A stretch of 26,968 nt of DNA, taken from IMG/VR virus record IMGVR_UViG_3300030101_002068, positions 1 to 26,968 of that record. One strand, 5' to 3'. How positions within the stretch are numbered: position 1 is the first letter of the stretch; each line of letters begins with the position of its first letter. Made by a program: the position numbers and the translations under genes. The notes below the pieces were generated by a model. The model had not been told where the DNA came from and made no database searches. It was given only the letters and a program-made list of their open reading frames with translations. Shown piece by piece: positions 20,701 to 26,968 of this stretch. Origin of the DNA: a virus.

Positions 20701-20861
20701 TGATCTTGTTCGGTTTGTTGAATATTTGTTCGGTCTGCTTTTTGTGCTCGTAATTGCCGTATTAAATCTACTATTTTTAACTTTTCTTCAATAGTAGGTG
20801 TTTCTCCAGCAATTTCTGCATCAAAAGTTAAATCAGGAAGTTGTATACGTATTTTACCCAT
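17784..20861 (-). CDS. Large internal virion-like protein (1025 aa)
   Basis: No enzymatic motif is seen. Residues about 140-190 are a Gly/Ala-rich glycine-zipper segment (GGGIAGAVAGGAKGATIGTA and onward), likely to insert into or cross a membrane. Much of the rest is helical and charged, typical of DNA-ejection proteins of podoviruses such as the T7 gp15/gp16 group (role inferred by analogy, not sequence match). The C-terminal part has Gln/Asn-rich low-complexity sequence. SD AGGTTAAT precedes the ATG. It is coupled to the lysozyme gene, which could supply the wall-digesting activity that T7 gp16 carries in one chain. Confidence 0.7.
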   Translation of the reverse strand: MGKIRIQLPDLTFDAEIAGETPTIEEKLKIVDLIRQLRAQKADRTNIQQTEQDQNIDTKSGIRNAKLRFDLGFAENQAEEEERLKQNFNLLKDDYFRDNRGRLGLNVSGAKKIGVDIDKPTLIDESGFSKYDFADLSGITPELGGGIAGAVAGGAKGATIGTAFAPGIGTAIGGVLGSAIGAGLGAGGGKAAEELVETTRGLQKQSFGEVATDVGKEAAITFGIDLTLGLPFLAYRGIAKAFGGGKKPTESELEIIGTGLESTITKTGGKVDFSVKPKTDADGVPLRDKKGKLIFEKDVEVVDTALKPTLGTVGAPSLLSRAAGIAEKIFGTSKRLQANDAAIRTRLEAYKQVVGKGASAEDVGEMIVQASDETFKKILGSQKKAQNVVLNQLDDLLKDMGAATSKNANLSEEALDFLQTAYIQASKNVKDSTDEIATILNQTPFQKAVIPTTSIRDMANDILKVKRKTPANADFLPIAKVLQEYGKRGKLSFNELLDLRRDINVLKQMNHSVIEEGAEQGATKAITQAAYKHIDNVIAKIDELMTPSNVEDLIRNFETDTGIAATLKPGIVQRLNNKLIAHRDLVRNTNRVFTQMESAAALKNFRTSGITGSDVNADYLINNLVKDGQPSRLRKAIDAVAEGDISGFGNAEQFRELLAGQWLRNAMTEANIGSEAVGKFNGLLFKKKIEKLGKTADVLFGNNAGKIKELSDKIAKTNFNDLTSESIKDIWQQEKGIIRTLNDVLSAANEEAGLRSLNLFQKIKTNQIGDLEAAKNLLLDTTKTSEIKRIVQNVSTQQREKIKGFYLKQLVGDFGTTQTTDAAMVKKFAANMIEQGEAGKLAVLFGDDMAKDMLAFGKQLDLLARKTEGGDLIAANIAASPLQNIGSILRFAAIGQVLGMRSFYKDVFNDYVKLQTKNKTVPKPTLFAKAISNAISSIIPTLKQTPQQVTRDIGRDAKEQVQSYIDSQKTDEQPDDQVSQMQNNMPEPNINSGIAQVNVTQPNNRTSAILNPNPQTRLLAELGRV

Positions 20862-20862
20862 A

Positions 20863-22545
20863 TTAACCTATTTTAAATAAAGGAATACCATCATCACTTG
20901 TTGCAATGGGTTGAAATGTAATATTTTTGCTTACAGTTCCTTGTGTTGCTAAACTACTTATTAATTGATTATCTATTTGTTCGATTGTTTTTCTGTATTC
21001 TTTTTCTGTTAAATACATATCTCTGTCTTGAAAATCTTTTAATGTAAGTCCAAGAGCTGTTCTTCTTGATAAAAATATTTCTTTAGTTTCTTGTACTTTT
21101 TTAGCTATTTTATTTGGATCAGAAAGTAATGTTAATTCACCAAGTGATCTTTTAATTTGATTAACATCTTCGTTTGATATACCATTACCAGTTTCTTGTG
21201 TTAAAAATCTTTTATATTGAGCTATAACTCTATCTTTTATTGCATCTATATTATTAATATCTCTATTTATTTCACCATTTTCATCTTGATAAATAGAATA
21301 ATTTTTACCAAATAAACCAGTTACAATTTCATCATACTTAGTTAAAACCTGTGTACCAAAAGCACTTTGTTTACCTAAATCATTTAATACTTTTATAATT
21401 TCATCAAGACTTGCTTCAGCTTCTAATGTATCTGTATAACCTTTAGCAACTGTAATAACATCTGAACTTGGATTTACAAAAACTCTCTGTAAATCATTTT
21501 TTCTAGTGGCAGTTTGTATTTTAATATTATCAATTCCTAATATAGGAGTAGCCATTGTTGGTAAAATTAAATCATTATCTGGTTTGCCAGCTTCAATTTC
21601 TGCCTTTGTTATTTCTTTTTGTGCTTTTAAATTTTCTATTTGAGTATTAAAATAATGATCGAGTACGGATTTATTTCTTTCACCATATTGTTTACGAATT
21701 TCCTTTTTTAACTCAAGAGTAGCGTTTATTTTATTTTGTATGGCAGCATTTCTTGCAGCTTTATCTTTACCGATTTCACCCAAAGCAAAACGACCAGCAG
21801 CTATTTCTTCTGCTCTAGCTTGTTGTCTTGCTTTTTCAGCTAATGGTAAGGCTTTTTCACCAGCTTTTCCAATTTCAGCCATTATTCTTCCAATATTAAA
21901 ACCTTTACCCGCTTTGTTTTGCATTAATGCTAATCCAAAAGCTGTGGCAGCGGTTCTTAAATCTGGTTTACCTGATGGATCAAGACCAGTTGCTTTATAA
22001 AATTCCTCTTTATAATCTTTTATATCACCTATTTTTGGTATTGATCCTTTAAATACGTTTTCATAATCATCTAAAGATTTATCAAATAAATCTTGACTAG
22101 CCTTATCATATTTAGCAAGCCCAGTAAGAGGGGTAGTTTTAACACCGCCTTGTTCTTCTTGATCAAATTTTAATTGCTCATCTGAAATAGGTGATCTTAT
22201 ATCAATATCTGTTTTTAATTCTTCATCTTCATCACCTGAAGTAACTACATTTTTTGTAGTTTCATCTTTCTTTTTTACAATAGGTGTGTTTGTAAGTAAG
22301 TTTAATTTTTCTTGTATTTCATCTGGTATTAAGTTTAAATCTATACTTTTACCTGGCATAGGTGGTTTTATTATTTCATTATCATCAATAATTTCTTCAT
22401 TATTTTTTTCAGTATCTCCTCCCGCAAAATTAAAATTTGCTTTTGGAAAAACAAAATTTAAACCACGTTGGATACCTTGTTTATTAATTCCTAAATTTGG
22501 TGTAAAAGAACCAGATAAATTTTTTGAGTCATAAGGTAAAACCAT
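20863..22545 (-). CDS. Internal or structural virion protein (560 aa)
   Basis: Unrecognised family. The N-terminal 150 residues are Asn/Asp/Lys-rich and probably disordered; a basic Ala-rich helix follows near residues 240-310 (AEKARQQARAEEIAAGRF and onward), then mixed helices. No catalytic motif, no signal peptide. It lies between two other virion-like genes, joined by a 1-nt TAATG overlap upstream, and is separated by only 1 nt from the 1025-aa gene. A role in the internal core or tail is inferred from context. Confidence 0.65.
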   Translation of the reverse strand: MVLPYDSKNLSGSFTPNLGINKQGIQRGLNFVFPKANFNFAGGDTEKNNEEIIDDNEIIKPPMPGKSIDLNLIPDEIQEKLNLLTNTPIVKKKDETTKNVVTSGDEDEELKTDIDIRSPISDEQLKFDQEEQGGVKTTPLTGLAKYDKASQDLFDKSLDDYENVFKGSIPKIGDIKDYKEEFYKATGLDPSGKPDLRTAATAFGLALMQNKAGKGFNIGRIMAEIGKAGEKALPLAEKARQQARAEEIAAGRFALGEIGKDKAARNAAIQNKINATLELKKEIRKQYGERNKSVLDHYFNTQIENLKAQKEITKAEIEAGKPDNDLILPTMATPILGIDNIKIQTATRKNDLQRVFVNPSSDVITVAKGYTDTLEAEASLDEIIKVLNDLGKQSAFGTQVLTKYDEIVTGLFGKNYSIYQDENGEINRDINNIDAIKDRVIAQYKRFLTQETGNGISNEDVNQIKRSLGELTLLSDPNKIAKKVQETKEIFLSRRTALGLTLKDFQDRDMYLTEKEYRKTIEQIDNQLISSLATQGTVSKNITFQPIATSDDGIPLFKIG

Positions 22546-23600
22546 TATGCACTTACTCCTGCATTTTGTAGGGCTGTGTAAGCACCAACGCCAGACATAA
22601 ATGGGTTAGGCTCTGGTGTTGTTACAGACTTAAATATTGATGGTATTGTAGCACTAGGCATACCTGACAAGAATTGTGATCCTAATTGTAATCTTGTGTA
22701 AGGCTCCATAATACCTTGTAAAATATTTTGTCTATTAGCATCAAGCCCTTCTTGTTGAAAAGCTCTGCCTATTCCACCTAAATTAACTAAATTAGATAAA
22801 TCAGCACGACCTAATTCTGATGTTAGTCGTCCTAAATCTCCAGTAGTGCCAGCGAAACGATTATAAACATCACCCAAAACGCCAAATTTTCCACCAATAT
22901 CTCCAAAACGGCTACCTACCTCTCCTAATTTACTTCCAAGACCGCCCATCAACTCTGTAGAACCAAGAAAATTTTTCATAGCCTGTTGAAAACCACCAGA
23001 ACGTAATCCACTTAATGTTCTTGCTTTCTGATCTGCTGTGTTTTTAGCCAACTCTGCTTCTAATACAGCACTACGACCACTACCACGACCTGTACCAACT
23101 CCTTGACCTTTACCTTGCAAACCACTTAAAAGTTCCTGTCTTCTTTTATTGTAATCTCTGTCTATATCTTTTTCAGCTTGTTGTATTACCTGTTCTTGAA
23201 AAGGATCAAAAAACTTTTTCATACCCGCTGTTGGATCAGCTAACTCGCCTATACCCTTAGATATTGCAGTTCCTGCCGCACCTATGGGTGACAACGCTGT
23301 ACCTAATGTTGATTGTCCTTGACCTAAAGCATTTGCCCCAGCACCAATTTGACCTAATCCACTTTGCATGAATGGTGCGTAAGACCCGAACATTTGTGGA
23401 GCATATGCAAAAGCCATCTGCTGTAGTGGGTCTAATCCAGCTACTTGAAAATCTGGTAAATTTAAAGGTTGGTCTATCAACCCTGGTGTTTTTTGAGTGT
23501 CTCCATCAAACGTGCCATATAAACTTTGTAAAAGACGTTTTTGTAAACCTTCAAGATAAGGTGGTAAGCGTTTTACTTGTTCTACTGTTTGAACTGCCAT
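22545..23600 (-). CDS. Gly-rich structural protein (351 aa)
   Basis: Contains repeated Gly/Leu/Phe units of the type LGxxGxxFGDIG near residues 217-265 and a Gly/Ala/Gln-rich region near 80-120. A basic segment, DRDYNKRRQELL, lies near the middle. These features suit a membrane-active internal virion protein or an assembly protein of marine podoviruses. TAATG overlaps couple it to both neighbours. Function is inferred from context. Confidence 0.65.
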   Translation of the reverse strand: MAVQTVEQVKRLPPYLEGLQKRLLQSLYGTFDGDTQKTPGLIDQPLNLPDFQVAGLDPLQQMAFAYAPQMFGSYAPFMQSGLGQIGAGANALGQGQSTLGTALSPIGAAGTAISKGIGELADPTAGMKKFFDPFQEQVIQQAEKDIDRDYNKRRQELLSGLQGKGQGVGTGRGSGRSAVLEAELAKNTADQKARTLSGLRSGGFQQAMKNFLGSTELMGGLGSKLGEVGSRFGDIGGKFGVLGDVYNRFAGTTGDLGRLTSELGRADLSNLVNLGGIGRAFQQEGLDANRQNILQGIMEPYTRLQLGSQFLSGMPSATIPSIFKSVTTPEPNPFMSGVGAYTALQNAGVSA

Positions 23601-24532
23601 TATGCCATCCTCTCCAACTTATTCATCATATCATAGGCTTTTTGTATACCCAATCTTTGATCGCCATTACCTAATCCCTTGACAGCATCTTTTGTTAAAA
23701 CAAATTCACCAGCAGTCAACATAGCTGGCACATCATCTTTTGTTCCTGATCCCTCTGATGGGTCTATACCGCCATCACGTCTAGGAAAATCCATCTCACC
23801 ACCCTGTTGTGCAGTTTTGATGAATCCTAATTTTTTAAGAATTTCAAGTTTTGTATCAAAGTCAGCACCAAATCCAAACGGTGAAAAAATTGGTTTACCT
23901 GATTCTAAAAATTCTAATATACCAGAAGGTCTTCGTGGCTCTCTAGGCATACGTTGTTCTTTCGTATCCCCGCCCTCTTGCATATATTTAATACCACCAA
24001 TTTGCCCGCCAGGACCATCAAATCCAAAAGGTCTACGTTCAAAAGCAGTACGTGAATCTTCATCCTCATCATCAGAGAATAACTGTGTTAACAATCCTGC
24101 AGCAAGACCTTCACCTAATTTTGTATTTAACAAATTACCGATTAAACTATCTTGAAATCCTAACTGTTGTGCTAATTGTCCTGACATGGTGGCTGGTTCA
24201 AATTTTTTTGCAGCATCTATTCCTTTTCTTGTAAAATTTTTTGAACCAGCTTGAGAAGCATTTGGTGTGATTGTATCACCTGTTAAACTTGGAAATTTCT
24301 TTTGTGCAAAAGTACCGCCTACACCACCTAGTAATGCAGATCGTAAAGCATCTTTAGTATCTCCCCCTGCGACCATACTACCTAAACCACTGGCTAAAGC
24401 GTTAGTAATAAAAGGATTAGCGGCAAGTTTTCCTAAACCTACTCCTTTAAGAACACCTGTAGCAGCAGGACCTAATAAAGCTCCAGCAGCTACTGGTAAA
24501 ACAACTTTTTTTAATACGTCACCTAAACTCAT
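23600..24532 (-). CDS. Virion protein with hydrophobic N-terminus and GEFVLTKDAV motif (310 aa)
   Basis: The first 60 residues are Gly/Ala/Leu-rich and could cross a membrane. The C-terminus holds DDVPAMLTAGEFVLTKDAVKG followed by GNGDQRLGIQKAY, a motif found near the end of many phage tail and tape-measure-related proteins (family knowledge). MQEGG and AQQGGEMDFP occur in the middle; MQEGG recurs in the 421-aa protein at 127-1392. It is probably part of the tail or internal core. Confidence 0.65.
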   Translation of the reverse strand: MSLGDVLKKVVLPVAAGALLGPAATGVLKGVGLGKLAANPFITNALASGLGSMVAGGDTKDALRSALLGGVGGTFAQKKFPSLTGDTITPNASQAGSKNFTRKGIDAAKKFEPATMSGQLAQQLGFQDSLIGNLLNTKLGEGLAAGLLTQLFSDDEDEDSRTAFERRPFGFDGPGGQIGGIKYMQEGGDTKEQRMPREPRRPSGILEFLESGKPIFSPFGFGADFDTKLEILKKLGFIKTAQQGGEMDFPRRDGGIDPSEGSGTKDDVPAMLTAGEFVLTKDAVKGLGNGDQRLGIQKAYDMMNKLERMA

Positions 24533-24541
24533 GATCTTATC

Positions 24542-24865
24542 CTAACTTATTTCTAAATAACTTACAACTAAATGTAAACGATTAGCTGTAGCTGCTGTTG
24601 CTTTTAATATTTCAGAGTCTTGTAAAACCAATGGTTGAGTTAATAACTCAACTGTTGTATTTGCACCAACAGCTTTTACTTTAAATAAACTAAACACTGC
24701 ACTATCTGTATCTGTAATAGTTAATGTAATTGTATCTGCATTTCCACTGTCTTCTGATGCTAAAATAGATTTTATTATATTTGTAGAGCCAACAGGTGTT
24801 GTTAACACAGTTGTTGCACCTGTTGTTGTTAAATCTACTTTTGCATTTTTGTATGTATTAGCCAT
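24542..24865 (-). CDS. Small beta-rich structural protein (107 aa)
   Basis: Start at 24865 (MANTYKNAKVDL) with SD AGGA close upstream and a TAATG overlap with the 52-aa gene; a start 15 nt earlier is less likely. Thr/Val/Ala-rich beta strands throughout, with TLTITDTDSAVFSLFKV in the middle, suggest a beta-sandwich head or tail protein. It is often seen next to large tail genes in marine phages (family knowledge). Function unproven. Confidence 0.65.
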   Translation of the reverse strand: MANTYKNAKVDLTTTGATTVLTTPVGSTNIIKSILASEDSGNADTITLTITDTDSAVFSLFKVKAVGANTTVELLTQPLVLQDSEILKATAATANRLHLVVSYLEIS

Positions 24866-25023
24866 TATCCTGTAAACCAACCAAATGCTTGTGCGTCTTC
24901 CTCAACGGTACTTGTTGTTTGTTGAGAAATAAACAATTCTAACGCTCTTATCAAATCTTCTACATACTGTCTATCAATTTGTTCGGGTGGTTCAGGTAAT
25001 CTTGGAGGTATAACAACTGACAT
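24865..25023 (-). CDS. Small conserved-looking phage protein (52 aa)
   Basis: Translated directly from the minus strand: begins MSVVIPPRLPEPPEQ, continues with a helix RQYVEDLIRALELFISQQ, and ends FGWFTG. Both ends are 1-nt TAATG overlaps with the flanking structural genes, which is strong support for translation. The Pro-rich start plus long amphipathic helix could join larger virion proteins. The PPEQ codons include a copy of the CCGAACAA motif (24979-24986). Confidence 0.75.
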   Translation of the reverse strand: MSVVIPPRLPEPPEQIDRQYVEDLIRALELFISQQTTSTVEEDAQAFGWFTG

Positions 25024-26968
25024 TATCTTCTCCCATCTGGTCTAATATTAACTCTAGGAGTACCTAGCTTCCATTTCATACCTGTTGCACTTGAATCAAC
25101 ACGCAAAGCAAATGAACGACCTCTAGCTCTTAAATCTATTTGATTGGTAAACAACTCAACGGGTGATGTAGCTGTTCTTGTTGCTGTGCCACTAGATGTA
25201 TTACCATAATCTTCACCAGGCTCATTCCTTGCTTTGATTGTAAAGTTAGCCGCAGGTGTACTTTGATTAACAGAACCCTCAAATGTCAAATCAGGTATAA
25301 CTTTTTGTATAAGCGTAAACTTATCACCATCACCTATATCCATTGGTGCTGACTCAATAAATGATGTCATAGCAGAGCCATCATCATCATAACCTGTTTC
25401 ATGATTAAATAAATTAGGACTTCCAGCAGCTATTGGAAATGTTCGGATACCTCTATCTAGCCAAGCAGTTCTTGCTAACGTACCAAAATACCATATCTTT
25501 TGACCATAGTTATATACAACATACTTATCTATATCACCCGTGCCACCATTGTTTAACGAGTTTGATTCAGAAGGATAAAACCATATAACTTCTGTATATT
25601 CAGAATTAACGCCTGCAATAACTTTGTCTGCTTGTTGACTATTAAAATCAAGAAATACTTTATCTTTGACAGTACAAGGTAAAGTCTGCGTACTACCCGC
25701 ATATACATAAAAATTATCTTTACCCATCCAAAATACAAAATCTTGTGTAGCAACAGCTGCTTGCGGCCCCATGATTGTTATATTAGATGATATTTGTTCT
25801 ATGCCATAATACAATGGTGCACCTAAATATCTAAGTGTATGTAAAGAAATATCAGTAAAAACAAGTATTTCACGTTTTGTTTTAACAGCTTGTACAAACT
25901 CAGAACCAGATCCTATACTTAAAAAACCTGCACTAGTTGTTGCTGATACAGTGTAAACAAGTGGATTGTCAAAAGATGAAAATCTTACTAACAATGGGTC
26001 TTGTGTCGTTGTTGCATAAGTATTAGCACCAAAAGCAAATACGTGACCTTGATCGCTTACAAGAACTTGTTTTGCTATGGTAGGCACATTTTCTGCACCA
26101 GATATAGTGCTAAGTTCTACTGCTCTTGTTGACAAACCATTTGTTTTATCCCAACGAAAAACTTGACCATCTCTAGGATTTATTAATAAATCTTCACCAA
26201 AGTTGTCATGTGACCACGTTCGTATTTCACGAGTTGTACCACTTACAGCAGCTATACCCCAACCAGTAAAGTCATCGTTAGATGACGCATTGCCTACAGC
26301 AAGCCGAACAATTGTGTTATCATCGTGAGCCACAGCAGTTGTACCACTATGTCCTCTCGCAACAGTAAGTGTATTATCATCAGTTGTTGCTGTCACAATC
26401 ATCAATTCTTCATCAACGAGTATAACATCATTATCTGTTGTAATACCTGTCTCATCATCTACATCAACGGCTGTTTCACTGTTGTCTAAGGCTTCGTTTA
26501 ACTGTGTTGTTAAAGCACCTGTTGTTGTACCACCAAACAATCCAGCACCCCAACCTGTACCACCAACCTGTGAGTCAAGACCTACAGTTACTTGATACTC
26601 GGCATCTGTTGCACTGCCACCATTGCCACTGTCAGATGCGTTAGCCGTTACACTGACTGTAATAACATAGGTATTTGCATTGGTTACAGATACAATCTGA
26701 TGTTCTGCATTGAGTATAGATGCTGTAACTAAACCACCTAAACTCACAGCATTGCTAAAAGTAACAAAATCATTCTCTGCTGCACCATGATTAGCTTCTG
26801 TAACAGTTATGTTTGCAGAGCCGTTTGTAGCAGAAAATGTTGTAGAATTTGTGGTTGATGCACGAACAGGTGTTATGTCGTTAAATGTACCACCTTCTTC
26901 TATATAGTATTTAAGATGTGTACCAACACCAAGAAAGTTTGATCCATCAAGTGCTAACCAGTTATGTA
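25023..26968 (-). CDS. Large beta-rich virion protein, 5' end beyond window (647+ aa)
   Basis: The frame stays open to the right edge, so the N-terminus is missing; a GTG at 26747 is internal. The first visible part, HNWLALDGSNFLGVG and YYIEEGGTF then ITPVR, continues into Thr/Ala/Val-rich beta repeats. Residues around 160-220 of the visible part hold an inserted module ending VARGHSGTTAVAHDDNTIVR, a pattern (RGxxGTxAxxH) common in phage tail proteins. The C-terminal half has repeated beta strands with Trp and Phe, as in propeller-like tail tube or stabiliser proteins. It ends in a TAATG overlap. Likely tail or neck structural protein. Confidence 0.75.
   Translation of the reverse strand, partial: HNWLALDGSNFLGVGTHLKYYIEEGGTFNDITPVRASTTNSTTFSATNGSANITVTEANHGAAENDFVTFSNAVSLGGLVTASILNAEHQIVSVTNANTYVITVSVTANASDSGNGGSATDAEYQVTVGLDSQVGGTGWGAGLFGGTTTGALTTQLNEALDNSETAVDVDDETGITTDNDVILVDEELMIVTATTDDNTLTVARGHSGTTAVAHDDNTIVRLAVGNASSNDDFTGWGIAAVSGTTREIRTWSHDNFGEDLLINPRDGQVFRWDKTNGLSTRAVELSTISGAENVPTIAKQVLVSDQGHVFAFGANTYATTTQDPLLVRFSSFDNPLVYTVSATTSAGFLSIGSGSEFVQAVKTKREILVFTDISLHTLRYLGAPLYYGIEQISSNITIMGPQAAVATQDFVFWMGKDNFYVYAGSTQTLPCTVKDKVFLDFNSQQADKVIAGVNSEYTEVIWFYPSESNSLNNGGTGDIDKYVVYNYGQKIWYFGTLARTAWLDRGIRTFPIAAGSPNLFNHETGYDDDGSAMTSFIESAPMDIGDGDKFTLIQKVIPDLTFEGSVNQSTPAANFTIKARNEPGEDYGNTSSGTATRTATSPVELFTNQIDLRARGRSFALRVDSSATGMKWKLGTPRVNIRPDGRR

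Noticed and set aside
26745-26747. GTG start codon for the large structural protein
   Set aside because: The same frame continues without a stop for 73 more codons to the window edge and encodes a plausible conserved N-terminal region, so the gene is cut by the edge.

Overview
This window looks like part of a tailed double-stranded DNA phage genome, or a prophage-like contig, probably from an AT-rich marine bacterium. The evidence is densely packed, translationally coupled genes, a terminase small subunit, a T4-type lysozyme, a SleB-type hydrolase, a phage replication and recombination set, and large glycine/alanine-rich virion proteins of the podovirus internal-protein kind. Nothing in the sequence names the host. 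No integrase, portal, large terminase, DNA polymerase, tRNA or CRISPR array is visible. Almost all genes are on the minus strand, so the functional order runs from the right edge to the left edge.

Right to left: (1) 26968-17338, a virion and lysis block. It holds a large beta-rich structural protein cut by the window edge, a 52-aa and a 107-aa small protein, four large internal or structural proteins, and a GH24 lysozyme. Most junctions are 1-nt TAATG overlaps. (2) 17348-16978, a two-gene plus-strand cassette starting with a ribbon-helix-helix (RHH) regulator. (3) 16959-8977, replication and recombination: DUF1064-like nuclease, unknown protein, Sak4-like ATPase, DUF669-like ssDNA-binding protein, SleB-like hydrolase behind a possible RNA switch, SF2 helicase, two small proteins, Cas4/RecB-like Fe-S nuclease, and a TOPRIM primase-helicase. 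(4) 8733-5010, a gamma-glutamylcyclotransferase-like (GGCT) gene followed by eleven small early-type genes, the last being an HExxH metallopeptidase. (5) 5064-4245, an iteron-like repeat cluster and the terminase small subunit. (6) 4240-2320, a GC-rich hairpin island, an amidoligase gene with its own promoter, operator and terminator, and a second GC-rich repeat tract. (7) 2080-1, a small gene, an XRE-type regulator, a proline/methionine-rich protein, and the start of a Lys/Gly-rich peptide.

Three signals stand out. First, an amidoligase (amide or peptide-bond ligase) fused to a winged-helix-like C-terminus and a GGCT-like enzyme lie about 4.6 kb apart. They share a 13-bp palindromic operator, TGGGA-N3-TCCCA, which also precedes the recombination operon. 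A related palindrome precedes the RHH gene. This suggests a co-regulated ligase/cyclotransferase peptide- or metabolite-modification module. Second, the word CCGAACAA (or its complement TTGTTCGG) occurs 25 times by manual count, in both orientations and all reading frames, mostly between 3.7 and 13.9 kb. In intergenic DNA it grows to CCGAACAAAGTT and often sits between inverted arms, like the loop of a hairpin. Third, 11 copies of a GTAAGT-type heptamer lie within about 210 bp next to terS, a candidate origin or packaging site.
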